Made by a program: the position numbers and the translations under genes. From assembly GCF_003026815.1 (NCBI RefSeq), contig NZ_PYOG01000013.1:41075-105074 (forward strand): 64,000 nucleotides of DNA, in the 5' to 3' direction. This DNA comes from Photobacterium damselae (lineage in GTDB: Bacteria > Pseudomonadota > Gammaproteobacteria > Enterobacterales > Vibrionaceae). The notes under the pieces are model-generated. The model did no database searches, was not told where the DNA came from, and worked only from the letters and a program-made list of their open reading frames with translations. Positions 1 to 7,943 of the stretch are shown in pieces (the first letter of the stretch is position 1; every line of letters starts with the position of its first letter).

Positions 1-203
1 TCGGTTTTGCCATGTTGCTAAAAATCATGTGGTCAAAAGAAGTGGCAGGTGTGTTCTTCATCGGTTTTGTAATGACTACTTACCTAAAACTTCCAATTAT
101 GGCAGTGGCAATTTTGGGCGCATCAGCCGCAGCACTGTACTTCTTCTTTAGTGGCAATGGAAACAGCAATAAGCAAGCAGAGGAATTTGAAGATGGCATC
201 TGA
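1..203 (+). CDS. PTS EIIC, mannose/sorbose/N-acetylgalactosamine family (C-terminal end only)
   Basis: This is the last 67 or so codons of a membrane protein whose start lies left of the window; the reading frame is already open at base 3. The visible part is hydrophobic with two membrane segments and ends in a short charged tail, as EIIC subunits of the mannose PTS family do. The assignment rests mainly on context, because the next two genes are a clear EIID and EIIA of the same family. EIIC forms the sugar channel in the inner membrane together with EIID. Its stop overlaps the EIID start by 11 bases, which indicates translational coupling. EIIB is not in the window and is expected upstream. 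Confidence 0.75.
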   Translation, partial: GFAMLLKIMWSKEVAGVFFIGFVMTTYLKLPIMAVAILGASAAALYFFFSGNGNSNKQAEEFEDGI

Positions 204-1086
204 TATCACAGCAGGCACTCTAGCCGATAAAAATACCAAAACTCACGTAAATCTAGTCGATGATGTCGATGCGTACGAAGATACTACACCACGTAAAGTG
301 ATCACGAAAAAAGATCTTTGGATCTGTGCTATTCGCGGCCTATTTATGGAAGGTAACTTTAACTTTGAACGTATGCAGGCTGGTGGTTTTGCTTACTCTA
401 TCGTTCCGGCGTTAAAGAAAATTCACGGTGATAATAAGCGTGATTTTGCAAAGTCTCTTAAGAACCATCTTCAGTTTTTTAATGCAAGTCCAAAGCTGTT
501 TACTTTCTTGCTTGGTACGGCCATTGCGATGGAAGAGAACAAAGAGAAGCCATCAACTGTTAACGTAATGAAAGTTGCGGGTATGGGACCAACGGGTGGT
601 ATCGGTGATGCTATCGACCACATGACGCTAATGCCATTAACACTTGCTTTGGGTGCTTCTATTGCGATGGAAGGCTCAATTGCCGGCCCGTTTGTGTTCT
701 TCTTCTTATACCAAATTGTTCACTTTGCTGTTTATTTCGGTTTGATGTTCATGGGCTATAAAGCGGGTACCGCAGCCATGGTTAACATGAGCGAAGCTAC
801 GGAGAAGTTAGCAAAAGCTGCCAACATTATGGGTATCTTTGTTATCGGTGCGCTCTCGGCCACCTTTATTAAGGTGCAGACAACCGCCTCCATTGAATTG
901 GGGGGCAAGGTGGTAGAACTACAAAGTGCTCTGTTTGACAAGATTATGCCAAACCTTTTACCACTGGCGCTTGTGTTCTTTATGTTCAAGATGGTGAAAG
1001 GAACAGGGTTCTGGGCTAAGCCACCTGTACTTATCTTCTCAACACTTGCTGCAGGTGTTGTCGGTCACCTACTCGGTATTTTATAA
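193..1086 (+). CDS. PTS EIID, mannose/sorbose/N-acetylgalactosamine family
   Basis: This 297-residue protein is the EIID membrane subunit of a mannose-family PTS permease. The N-terminal half carries the family-typical amphipathic region (residues about 40-120, with the stretch NFNFERMQ and GGFAYSIVPALKKIHG), then a conserved glycine-rich MGPTGGIGDAID loop, then hydrophobic segments to the C terminus. Start 193 is preferred over the in-frame ATG at 151 because AGAGGAA lies at a good distance before it and because it gives the usual 11-base overlap with EIIC. With deacetylase, KduI, KduD and uronyl hydrolase genes downstream, the likely cargo is an unsaturated chondroitin or hyaluronan disaccharide, or GalNAc itself. 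The substrate is inferred, not seen. Confidence 0.9.
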   Translation: MASDITAGTLADKNTKTHVNLVDDVDAYEDTTPRKVITKKDLWICAIRGLFMEGNFNFERMQAGGFAYSIVPALKKIHGDNKRDFAKSLKNHLQFFNASPKLFTFLLGTAIAMEENKEKPSTVNVMKVAGMGPTGGIGDAIDHMTLMPLTLALGASIAMEGSIAGPFVFFFLYQIVHFAVYFGLMFMGYKAGTAAMVNMSEATEKLAKAANIMGIFVIGALSATFIKVQTTASIELGGKVVELQSALFDKIMPNLLPLALVFFMFKMVKGTGFWAKPPVLIFSTLAAGVVGHLLGIL

Positions 1087-1095
1087 GCTCTCATC

Positions 1096-1123
1096 AAGTT
1101 AGGGAGTACTTGCTCCCTAACTT
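1096..1123 (+). terminator. Intercistronic hairpin between EIID and EIIA
   Basis: A perfect 11-base-pair stem (AAGTTAGGGAG paired with CTCCCTAACTT) closes a six-base loop. Only three T residues follow, so it may be a weak or partial terminator, or a stabiliser of the upstream EIIC-EIID message, rather than a full stop. It lies inside what otherwise looks like one operon. Confidence 0.55.
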
Positions 1124-1146
1124 TCTGCAATACAAGGATTGAAATC

Positions 1147-1590
1147 ATGATTGGAATCGTCGTATCTGGCCATATTCATTTTGCTTCTGGCGTTGCTTCT
1201 GCTGTGCGTGCTATCGCTGGAGAGCAAGAGCAAATGTGTTATGTCGACTTTGTAGAAACCATGTCAACCGATGAGTTAGAACTTGCCTTAAGACAAGCGG
1301 CTCAAGAAGTAGATTCTGGTGATGGTGTGCTGTTTTTAACGGATATCCCTGGAGGCTCTCCTGCTAATCGCGCTCTAGCTATATTGATGGATACACCTAA
1401 TGTTGAGCTTATTGGTGGAGCTAACTTACCGATGATTGCGAATGCTGCGTTTGAACGTGATGGGGTTGAGCTGAAAGAGTTAGTTGAAATATTGCTAGAA
1501 ATTGGCGGCTCTTGTATGCAAGACATGCGTAAGCAACTTGAAATGATGATGGCTCCAGAGCCTGAAGTTGAATGTGAAGATGGTTTGTAA
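1147..1590 (+). CDS. PTS EIIA, mannose family
   Basis: This 147-residue cytoplasmic protein has the ManX-type EIIA fold: an N-terminal beta strand followed by the phosphorylatable histidine (His9 in VVSGHIH), a central block around residues 58-75 (FLTDIPGGSPANRA) and the GGANLPM loop near residue 90. It would accept phosphate from HPr and pass it to EIIB. It is a single-domain EIIA, not an EIIAB fusion, so a separate EIIB must exist; none is visible here. The acidic C-terminal tail overlaps nothing but ends just before the deacetylase start, so the two are probably translated from one message. Confidence 0.9.
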   Translation: MIGIVVSGHIHFASGVASAVRAIAGEQEQMCYVDFVETMSTDELELALRQAAQEVDSGDGVLFLTDIPGGSPANRALAILMDTPNVELIGGANLPMIANAAFERDGVELKELVEILLEIGGSCMQDMRKQLEMMMAPEPEVECEDGL

Positions 1591-1591
1591 T

Positions 1592-2746
1592 ATGCGTTTT
1601 GCTCTTCATCCCCAACGAATTTTTACAGCAACAGGTATTGAAACAGATCGTTATGTGATTGTTGCTGGCGGTGAGATTGAACAGATCACCGTAGAGCGTC
1701 CAGTCGATTGTGATGTGATAGAGCTTGATAATCAGACCTTACTGCCAGGATTGATTGATATTCATATTCACGGACGAGCAGGTTCTGATGTAATGGATGC
1801 AACAGAAGCGGCTTTGCAAACCATTAGTGACGCACTACCTCAAACTGGGGTTGTTGCATGGGTTGGAACAACGGTAACTGCACCTTGGCAAGATATTTTA
1901 GCCGCGTTAGAACAAGTTCGAGATTTTACCACAGGTTCTCATTCTGGGGCACAGTTGCTTGGTAGCTTTTTAGAAGGGCCATATTTTACAGAAGCGTATC
2001 GAGGCTCTCATCCAACAACCTATTTAAAAGCACCAACTATTGCTGAGTTAACCGAACTGCAGCAGGTTGCGGGTCAATCTTTGCTTCGTGTTGCCCTTGC
2101 TCCTGAATATGACGGCGCGATGTCTGCCATTGATTGGTTAACCGAACGAGGCATCAAAACTTCTGTTGCGCATACTAGTGCTAACTTTGAGCAAGTAACA
2201 CAAGCTTATCAAGCCGGTGCTGACTGCGGTGTTCATCTGTTTAATGGCATGTTGGGATTGCACCATCGTGAACCGGGTTGCTGTGGTGCGGTGTTATATC
2301 ACGACATGTTAGCAGAACTGATTGCAGACGGTATTCATGTTCATCCTGTGATGATGCAATTAGCCTATCGGATGAAAGGGTACCAAAAGCTGGCGTTAAT
2401 AACCGATTGTATGCGTGCTGGTGGATTAAGTGATGGTGAATACTTACTTGGTGCACAAATGATTCAAGTCAAACAAGGTGAAGCGCGCACTCAAGATGGG
2501 TCACTTGCAGGCAGTACATGCAGTTTAGATCAAGCATTGCGTAACATGATCTTTAGCGTTGGTGTCAATGAGTGGGAAGCGGTTCAAATGGCCAGTCTTG
2601 TCCCTGCTCAATATATCAATAAAGCGTCGGAATTAGGTTCGATTGCAGTGGGTAAACGTGCTTCATTTGCAGTCGTAGATAGTGATTTTGTTATTCAAAG
2701 TACCATGATTGATGGTCAATGGGCATTTAAGCGTAATGCTTACTAA
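1592..2746 (+). CDS. agaA: N-acetylgalactosamine-6-phosphate deacetylase (AgaA/NagA family)
   Basis: This 384-residue amidohydrolase removes acetate from an N-acetylhexosamine 6-phosphate. Family residues are visible: HIHGRAG near residue 58, the metal-ligand glutamate in LEGPYF (E128), metal histidines at H194 (SVAHTS) and H215 (GVHLFNGM), and the catalytic aspartate D272 in ITDCMRAGG. Start 1592 is chosen because it follows the EIIA stop by one base; an ATG at 1568 would add an N-terminal extension inside EIIA. The partnership with a GalNAc-type PTS and chondroitin-degrading enzymes favours GalNAc-6-P (AgaA) over GlcNAc-6-P (NagA), which sequence alone does not settle. The product would be galactosamine-6-phosphate. 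Confidence 0.85.
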   Translation: MRFALHPQRIFTATGIETDRYVIVAGGEIEQITVERPVDCDVIELDNQTLLPGLIDIHIHGRAGSDVMDATEAALQTISDALPQTGVVAWVGTTVTAPWQDILAALEQVRDFTTGSHSGAQLLGSFLEGPYFTEAYRGSHPTTYLKAPTIAELTELQQVAGQSLLRVALAPEYDGAMSAIDWLTERGIKTSVAHTSANFEQVTQAYQAGADCGVHLFNGMLGLHHREPGCCGAVLYHDMLAELIADGIHVHPVMMQLAYRMKGYQKLALITDCMRAGGLSDGEYLLGAQMIQVKQGEARTQDGSLAGSTCSLDQALRNMIFSVGVNEWEAVQMASLVPAQYINKASELGSIAVGKRASFAVVDSDFVIQSTMIDGQWAFKRNAY

Positions 2747-2778
2747 TGTGCCTGAAAAACGTATTTTAGAGGTTAAAC

Positions 2779-3609
2779 ATGGAAATTCGTCAACCAATAC
2801 ATAGTGCACATGCAAAGCAACTTGATACTGCTGGTTTGCGTGAACAATTTTTGATTGAAGATCTGTTTCAAGCAGGTCAGATCAATTTAACCTACAGCCA
2901 TATTGACCGTATTATTGTGGGCGCTGCGGTACCAACAGAGACTGCTATTGCCTTCGAAGGTGGCAAAGAGATCGGGGTGGATTTCTTTCTTCAGCGTCGT
3001 GAGTTGGGCATAATCAATATTGGTGAGCCAGGTTTAGTGGTTGTTGATGGCCAAACTTATGAAATTGGTGCACGAGAAGCCATTTATGTCGGAATGGGCG
3101 CACAAGATATTCGTTTTGAAAGTGTGAGTGCAGAACAACCTGCGCGCTTTTACTTGAACTGTGCCCCAGCTCATCACGCTTATCCAACTCGTAAAATTAC
3201 CCGTGAAGATGCTGCTCCTGAAACCTTAGGTAATCAAGAGAACTGTAACGTTCGCACCATCTACAAATATCTTCATCCAGCAGTACTTCCAACTTGTCAG
3301 CTGCTAATGGGGATGACGGAACTTGCCCCTGGTAGTTTATGGAATACGATGCCGTGTCATACCCATGAACGCCGTATGGAAGTGTACCTTTATTTTGATA
3401 TGAACCAAGATAATGTGGTGTTCCACTATATGGGTGAACCACAAGAGACTCGTCACTTAGTTGTGCGCAATGAACAAGCTGTGATCAGTCCTAGTTGGTC
3501 AATTCACTCAGGTGTAGGTACTGCTGCTTATACCTTTATCTGGGGCATGGTTGGTGAAAATCAAACGTTCCACGACATGGACCACGTAGCGATGAGCGAT
3601 CTGAAATAA
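2779..3609 (+). CDS. kduI: 5-keto-4-deoxyuronate isomerase (4-deoxy-L-threo-5-hexosulose-uronate ketol-isomerase)
   Basis: This 276-residue cupin-fold enzyme matches the usual KduI length. The metal site is visible as [15 protein letters not shown] (H194, H196, E201) with the fourth ligand H243 in SWSIHSGVG. It converts 5-keto-4-deoxyuronate, which forms spontaneously from the unsaturated uronate released by the hydrolase encoded downstream, into 3-deoxy-D-glycero-2,5-hexodiulosonate. It starts 32 bases after the deacetylase with AGAGGT upstream. KduI is best known from pectin breakdown, but its placement with PL8 lyases and a GalNAc deacetylase points here to glycosaminoglycan uronate. Confidence 0.93.
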   Translation: MEIRQPIHSAHAKQLDTAGLREQFLIEDLFQAGQINLTYSHIDRIIVGAAVPTETAIAFEGGKEIGVDFFLQRRELGIINIGEPGLVVVDGQTYEIGAREAIYVGMGAQDIRFESVSAEQPARFYLNCAPAHHAYPTRKITREDAAPETLGNQENCNVRTIYKYLHPAVLPTCQLLMGMTELAPGSLWNTMPCHTHERRMEVYLYFDMNQDNVVFHYMGEPQETRHLVVRNEQAVISPSWSIHSGVGTAAYTFIWGMVGENQTFHDMDHVAMSDLK

Positions 3610-3648
3610 ATTCAGCTTCGCCACTCTTCTTTTTATTAACTCATTTTT

Positions 3649-3692
3649 AGATAGCCAAGTGATTACGGTGACTTGGACGGGCTTGGCTATCT
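3649..3692 (+). terminator. Intercistronic hairpin between kduI and kduD
   Basis: An 11-base perfect inverted repeat (AGATAGCCAAG and CTTGGCTATCT) encloses a 22-base loop in the 99-base gap between kduI and kduD. No T-run follows, so it is more likely an RNA processing or stabilising element than a full terminator. Confidence 0.4.
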
Positions 3693-3708
3693 CTATTAAG
3701 GACAAAAT

Positions 3709-4467
3709 ATGAATAATCTATTTGATTTAACAGGAAAAGTTGCCATCGTTACTGGGTGTAATACGGGTTTAGGTCAAGGTATGGCTTTAGGACTTGCAAA
3801 AGCGGGTGCAGATATTGTTGGTGTAGGTCATCAAGCCGCACCGGAAACGCAACAGCAAGTGGAAGCAATGGGTCGTAAATTTCATTACATTACCGCCAAT
3901 CTAATGGCCCAAGATCATTTAGAGCAAATTGTCGCTGAAGCCGTTGAAGTCATGGGACATGTGGATGTACTGGTTAATAACGCAGGCATTATCCGTCGCC
4001 AAGATATTTTAGAGTTTTCTGAGCAAGATTGGGATGATGTGATCAACATTAACCAAAAGACCCTATTTTTCCTTTCTCAAGCGGTGGCTAAGCAGTTTGT
4101 TAAGCAAGGTAACGGTGGCAAGATCATCAATATTGCTTCTATGCTCTCTTATCAAGGTGGTATCCGAGTGCCATCTTATACTGCAAGTAAATCGGCTGTC
4201 ATGGGTCTGACACGAGCTCTTGCTACAGAGCTTGCTGAGCATAATATCAATGTGAATGCGATTGCTCCTGGATATATGGCAACCGATAACACCGCAGCGC
4301 TTCGTGCTGATGAAGCTCGTAATGCTGCTATTTTAGAGCGTATTCCAGCTAATCGTTGGGGCTTGCCGTCTGATCTTGAAGGTCCAGCTGTCTTTTTAGC
4401 TTCTAGCGCCAGTGATTATGTAAATGGTTACACAATTGCCGTTGATGGTGGTTGGTTAGCCCGCTAA
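3709..4467 (+). CDS. kduD: 2-deoxy-D-gluconate 3-dehydrogenase / KduD short-chain dehydrogenase
   Basis: This 252-residue classical short-chain dehydrogenase has the cofactor motif TGCNTGLGQG at residues 15-24, NNAG at 90-93, and the catalytic S144, Y157 and K161 (YTASK). It reduces 3-deoxy-D-glycero-2,5-hexodiulosonate to 2-keto-3-deoxygluconate, the step after KduI. The order kduI-kduD-uronyl hydrolase and the 17-base gap to the next gene support co-transcription. AAGGACAAAAT before the ATG gives a good ribosome binding site. Other SDRs share these motifs, so the specific name relies on context as well as on overall resemblance. Confidence 0.92.
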   Translation: MNNLFDLTGKVAIVTGCNTGLGQGMALGLAKAGADIVGVGHQAAPETQQQVEAMGRKFHYITANLMAQDHLEQIVAEAVEVMGHVDVLVNNAGIIRRQDILEFSEQDWDDVININQKTLFFLSQAVAKQFVKQGNGGKIINIASMLSYQGGIRVPSYTASKSAVMGLTRALATELAEHNINVNAIAPGYMATDNTAALRADEARNAAILERIPANRWGLPSDLEGPAVFLASSASDYVNGYTIAVDGGWLAR

Positions 4468-4484
4468 TTTAAGGAGAATGTGTC

Positions 4485-5528
4485 ATGGAAGCAAAAGCAA
4501 ATATTCTCACTGTAATGAAGCAAGTCTACCAATATCAAGCGCAAAATCAGACTCGCAGTGTGGTGCGCCGTAGTGGTAAAACCCGTTTTATTAAAGATAC
4601 CGACTGGGAACGCGGCGTTTTTTGGTCATGCGTAGCCGCAGCTTGGCAGGCAACTGACGATAATGACTATTTAGATGGGGTGATGAACTACACCTTACAT
4701 ACTGGTTTTCGACCAGGCCCAAATGGTCGTTTTGCCGATGATCATATTTGCTGTCAGGCCTATTTAGATGTTTATCCACTGATTAATAAAGAAGAAGCGC
4801 TTGAGCCGACCATTAAGGCTCTAGATCTTATGGTGAATGAGCCACAACCTGGCCGTCAAGATTGGTGGTGGTGCGACTCTTTATTTATGGCTCCTCCAAG
4901 TTTTGCCGCTCTGTCGCAAGCAACAGGTGACAGTAAATATTTAACATATATGAATACAGCATTTTGGGATGCGGTTGAGCATTTAAAAGATCCTGAAACG
5001 GGTCTGTTCTACCGTGACCATCGCTATATCCCTGATGGTAATGGCAGTGAATTGCGTGAAGCCAATGGAGAAAAAGTATTCTGGAGTCGTGGAATTGGTT
5101 GGGTATTAGCAGCAGTTCCTCGTTTAATGGCTCGTATGCCAGAAGACTTTGCTGATAAACCACGTTATTTAACCTTATTTACCGAGCTTGCAGCAGAAGT
5201 CATTAAGTATCAACAAGAAGATGGTTTCTGGCGTACCAGCTTATTGGATCCACAAAACTATCCAGCAAAAGAGAGTAGCGCAACGGCCCTATTTTGTTAC
5301 GGTTTAGCATGGGGAGTTCGTACTGGCTTGTTAGATGAAGCGACTTACTTACCTGTTGTCGAAAAAGCGTGGGCAGCATTGGGTGAGTGTATTCATGATA
5401 ATGGCATGATTGGTTGGGTTCAGCTACCTGCATTTAATCCGCGTGATGTGCAGTTTGAACACAATATCGATTATGGCGCTGGTGCGTTCTTATTAGCCGG
5501 TACCGAAGTGCTCCATCTTGCAAAATAA
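4485..5528 (+). CDS. Unsaturated uronyl hydrolase, GH105-type (GH88/GH105 clan)
   Basis: This 347-residue protein lacks a signal peptide and is therefore cytoplasmic. It has the (alpha/alpha)6-barrel signatures of GH105: ADDHICCQAY with the first conserved aspartate pair at about residues 85-86, and WWWCDSLFMAPP with the second aspartate D131, followed by LFYRDHRYI. Such enzymes hydrate the C4-C5 double bond of unsaturated uronosyl ends left by polysaccharide lyases, releasing 5-keto-4-deoxyuronate. GH105 was defined on rhamnogalacturonan and ulvan, while GAG disaccharides are classically cut by GH88; here the neighbours argue for an unsaturated glucuronyl-GalNAc or GlcNAc substrate, possibly phosphorylated by the PTS. 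AAGGAG precedes the start. Confidence 0.85.
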   Translation: MEAKANILTVMKQVYQYQAQNQTRSVVRRSGKTRFIKDTDWERGVFWSCVAAAWQATDDNDYLDGVMNYTLHTGFRPGPNGRFADDHICCQAYLDVYPLINKEEALEPTIKALDLMVNEPQPGRQDWWWCDSLFMAPPSFAALSQATGDSKYLTYMNTAFWDAVEHLKDPETGLFYRDHRYIPDGNGSELREANGEKVFWSRGIGWVLAAVPRLMARMPEDFADKPRYLTLFTELAAEVIKYQQEDGFWRTSLLDPQNYPAKESSATALFCYGLAWGVRTGLLDEATYLPVVEKAWAALGECIHDNGMIGWVQLPAFNPRDVQFEHNIDYGAGAFLLAGTEVLHLAK

Positions 5529-5537
5529 ATAGATATG

Positions 5538-5567
5538 AATAGCTGGCTTCGGTCAGCTATTTTTTTG
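5538..5567 (+). terminator. Hairpin with TTCG tetraloop followed by T-run
   Basis: AATAGCTGGC and GTCAGCTATT form a ten-pair stem (one G-T wobble) closed by a TTCG tetraloop, followed by seven T residues. It is a strong Rho-independent terminator shape after the uronyl hydrolase, so the CBM9 gene may be read only partly with the operon. Confidence 0.75.
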
Positions 5568-5596
5568 CTTTACGTTTTTCATATAAGGACATAACA

Positions 5597-6316
5597 ATGA
5601 AATTGGCTCTACTAACGACACTGGCTGCTGCGACCTTATTTTCTGCAGCAACATACGCATCTGATAATAATAAAACCTATAGCGTGAACTTTACCGATAA
5701 AGCGCCAGTTATTGATGGGCAGCTTGATACCAATATTTGGGATAAGGCAGAAAACTTAACAGATTTCACTTTCCCTTGGCGTAAAGTGGTACCACCGAAA
5801 ACTGAATTTAAAGCATTATGGGATCAAGATGCGCTGTATTTTATCTATACAGTCACAGATAAAAATGTCGCAATAGGAACAGATCCTGAGCGTGCCATTT
5901 TAGACTCGGACCGTGTTGAGATCTTCTTAGCCAAAGATACCGCGTTATCACACTATTACACGATGGAAATTGATCCGAAAGGGCGTGTTTTTAGTGCAAA
6001 AGCGAGCTTTGATATGAAAACCCAAAAGCGAGCATCTTTAGATAGTCAGTGGCGCTGGCCTGGACTTGAAACAAAAGCAGTATTGACTGATATGGGCTAC
6101 CAAGTTGAGGGTAAGTTACCGTTGGCTACGCTATCCCAACTTGAATTGTGGCAAGATAAATCTCAAAGTGAACTACTATGTGCATTAATGCGCGCTGAGT
6201 TTACTCAACAAGATGGCCAATTAGATATGGGATGGATGACATGGGTGGATCCTAAGACACCAAAACCAAATTTCCATAACCCACAGACATTTGGTTCTTG
6301 TAAGCTAGTGAAATAA
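5597..6316 (+). CDS. Secreted carbohydrate-binding family 9-like protein
   Basis: This 239-residue protein has a clear Sec signal peptide (cleavage near residue 21 after ATYA) and then one CBM9-like beta-sandwich domain. The start VIDGQLDTNIWDKAE and the later SDRVEIFL stretch are typical of the domain. No catalytic domain is present. It probably binds oligosaccharide in the periplasm or at the cell surface; substrate is not known. It follows the uronyl hydrolase after a strong hairpin with AAGGACATAACA before its start, so it may have independent expression. CBM9-like proteins are found beside several uronate-polysaccharide loci, but I know of no defined role in GAG use. Confidence 0.75.
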   Translation: MKLALLTTLAAATLFSAATYASDNNKTYSVNFTDKAPVIDGQLDTNIWDKAENLTDFTFPWRKVVPPKTEFKALWDQDALYFIYTVTDKNVAIGTDPERAILDSDRVEIFLAKDTALSHYYTMEIDPKGRVFSAKASFDMKTQKRASLDSQWRWPGLETKAVLTDMGYQVEGKLPLATLSQLELWQDKSQSELLCALMRAEFTQQDGQLDMGWMTWVDPKTPKPNFHNPQTFGSCKLVK

Positions 6317-6322
6317 TGATAT

Positions 6323-6365
6323 GGCTTACTTGTTTATCGTACTGATAAATAAGTAAGCCTTTTTA
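6323..6365. terminator. Bidirectional terminator between convergent genes
   Basis: A long hairpin with arms GGCTTACTTG and the complementary AAGTAAGCC, continuing inward to TTATC/GATAA, is followed by TTTTT on the plus strand. It separates the CBM9 gene from the convergent gene on the minus strand. Confidence 0.8.
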
Positions 6366-6369
6366 CTAT

Positions 6370-7047
6370 TTAGTTTGTTATCTTAAATAATTGAGATGAA
6401 GGGTCATCTGTTCCAAAGAGTTTTGTCGAACATTTCTTCGTTGCGTTGTTGCAAACAAAATCTGCATCCATTTCGCCTGCGGCAATAGAGGCCATCATCG
6501 TTGGGTATGGAACACCATCGGTCCAAATACCGGCAAGTCCTGCAGTTACTGGTAAATAATCTATCTTTTCTTGACTCTCAAAGCTGAAACTAACGATGGT
6601 TTCTGCTGATTTCCCATCAAAACTAACATCATCAATATTTGCTTTTATGGTGTGACCCAAAATATCCATAGGTACCATTGGCAAGGTATGAGCTAAGTAA
6701 TCGGTTAATTCTGATGGTTGTTCAGCAAAGCGATTAAATGCTTCAAGACTAATAGGCATCTTAAATGGGCCAACAGTTAATGTTGCTGTCTTTGGCTCAA
6801 CCTGTTGTGTCGAAAACTGTGAATTTACAATTGGCTTAACGTGTAGCTTCACTTCATATTGTTCACCTGATTGTCTTGCATACTCATAATTAACATCCCA
6901 ATGGTCTCGGCCCGCAGCTTTGGTCATTCGAACTTGTTCAACATTGCCATAGTTTAGAATGTCAAAATCTTGCTCTGTAATACCATTAGCACTAAAAGCT
7001 GATTGCGAAATAATCGCGAGAATAAATGCAATAGATGTTCTTTTCAT
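6370..7047 (-). CDS. Secreted protein of unknown function
   Basis: This 225-residue protein begins with a Sec signal peptide (cleavage near residue 19 in QSAFSANG), so it is exported. I do not recognise the rest. The mature part is rich in beta-strand-like alternating segments, has no membrane segment, and carries its only two cysteines close together near the C terminus (FVCNNATKKCS), which could form a disulfide. It points leftward and converges on the CBM9 gene across a shared terminator. It is probably monocistronic, with a 76-base gap to the next minus-strand gene upstream. No functional link to the polysaccharide locus can be shown. Confidence 0.7.
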   Translation of the reverse strand: MKRTSIAFILAIISQSAFSANGITEQDFDILNYGNVEQVRMTKAAGRDHWDVNYEYARQSGEQYEVKLHVKPIVNSQFSTQQVEPKTATLTVGPFKMPISLEAFNRFAEQPSELTDYLAHTLPMVPMDILGHTIKANIDDVSFDGKSAETIVSFSFESQEKIDYLPVTAGLAGIWTDGVPYPTMMASIAAGEMDADFVCNNATKKCSTKLFGTDDPSSQLFKITN

Positions 7048-7123
7048 TGTTATAGATACCTCGTATTAAAGAACTAAGTGTATCTAATATTTCAGAGAAC
7101 AATAATGGCATTGTCTGGTTTTT

Positions 7124-7495
7124 TTAACCATCATGATGCTGAATAGTTATAATGGTCTTGGCATACAAATAAGCCGAAATCCAACCCCATAGAACAACAT
7201 TCACCACAAAGGCCTTTATAAGGTTAATTTCTGTTATTGGTATAGATTGAAAGACAGAGAATGTACATAGACTAGCGAGCAGTCCAACAAAGGTTCCTTT
7301 GATATACCATGTCTGTTTAAACCAAGGTAGGAGATAAAGTAAAGCCCATAGGCCACCCCAAAATACTTGTTTATAAATGAATATATGGTCTGGTGATGGT
7401 AATCCTTGTAGTGGGTTTATGAGATAAATAGCGATAGCATTGGCCACGCTTCCTACAAATCCAGCTCCTAAAGCGAGGGTAATGCGTTTTATCAT
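7124..7495 (-). CDS. Small inner-membrane protein of unknown function
   Basis: This 123-residue protein has about four predicted membrane segments (near residues 5-25, 43-60, 68-85 and 92-112) and no recognisable family motif. The start is fixed by an ATG at 7495 with GGAAAA eight bases upstream on the minus strand. That ribosome binding site lies inside the 3' arm of an 11-base perfect inverted repeat (see the hairpin at 7496-7558). Its upstream neighbour is a regulator remnant. Confidence 0.6.
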   Translation of the reverse strand: MIKRITLALGAGFVGSVANAIAIYLINPLQGLPSPDHIFIYKQVFWGGLWALLYLLPWFKQTWYIKGTFVGLLASLCTFSVFQSIPITEINLIKAFVVNVVLWGWISAYLYAKTIITIQHHDG

Positions 7496-7558
7496 AAATT
7501 ATTTTCCATTGGTTAAATACTCTATCTAAGTAATAACCGCTTAGTTAGAAAATAATTT
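7496..7558 (-). promoter_or_regulatory. Hairpin covering the ribosome binding site of the 123-residue membrane protein
   Basis: AAATTATTTTC at 7496-7506 and GAAAATAATTT at 7548-7558 are perfect 11-base inverted repeats, with a second inner repeat TCTATCTAAG/CTTAGTTAGA. On the minus-strand transcript the 3' arm contains the GGAAAA ribosome binding site and abuts the ATG. Pairing would hide the start, so translation could respond to temperature or a ligand; it could also simply be the terminator of the remnant gene before it. Confidence 0.4.
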
Positions 7559-7563
7559 CACAC

Positions 7564-7890
7564 TTAAGATTCGAGCTCATCGAGATATTGTTTTAATCCC
7601 TCTCTGTTAATAATGACTAATTCTCCATTTTTTTGCTTGGTTACAAGCCCTTGTTCAATTAGCCTTTTTAAGGTACGACGATAAACTCTACTTGATGTAC
7701 CAAAGCGCTCGGCTTCTTGATCGATTCGATTAAAACGACCTAGCATTTGAGTATTATCTTTGTGGTGCAGAAGGTCATACGCAATATTGTAAAAGGCATA
7801 TAACGTCAAGGGGAGGACATATGTCCTATTCAAAGAGAGGCAGATCATAGTTTGGGGAATAATGGATATAAACCAAAAGCAACCTGCCAA
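7564..7890 (-). pseudogene. C-terminal remnant of a Crp/Fnr-type (YeiL-like) regulator
   Basis: The open frame is 108 codons with only a TTG start, and a stop lies immediately upstream. From about residue 20 onward it resembles the end of a Crp/Fnr-family regulator: a linker helix, then a winged helix-turn-helix (AERFGTSSRVYRRTLKRLIEQGLV) and a final wing. The cyclic-nucleotide-type sensor domain that should precede it is absent, since only 53 bases separate it from the GntR gene stop. The first 17 or so residues look like fortuitous sequence. It is most simply a decayed gene, although a short DNA-binding protein cannot be excluded. Confidence 0.55.
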
Positions 7891-7943
7891 CTATTATCCA
7901 ACATTGCATTGAAAGTGGCAGATTGCGTACAAATTAATTCAAC

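Noticed and set aside
756..989. Minus-strand open frame inside the EIID gene
   Set aside because: It lies fully inside a strongly supported gene, has no ribosome binding site and reads as shadow sequence.
1421..1615. Minus-strand frame across the EIIA-deacetylase junction
   Set aside because: It overlaps two well-supported genes and has poor composition.
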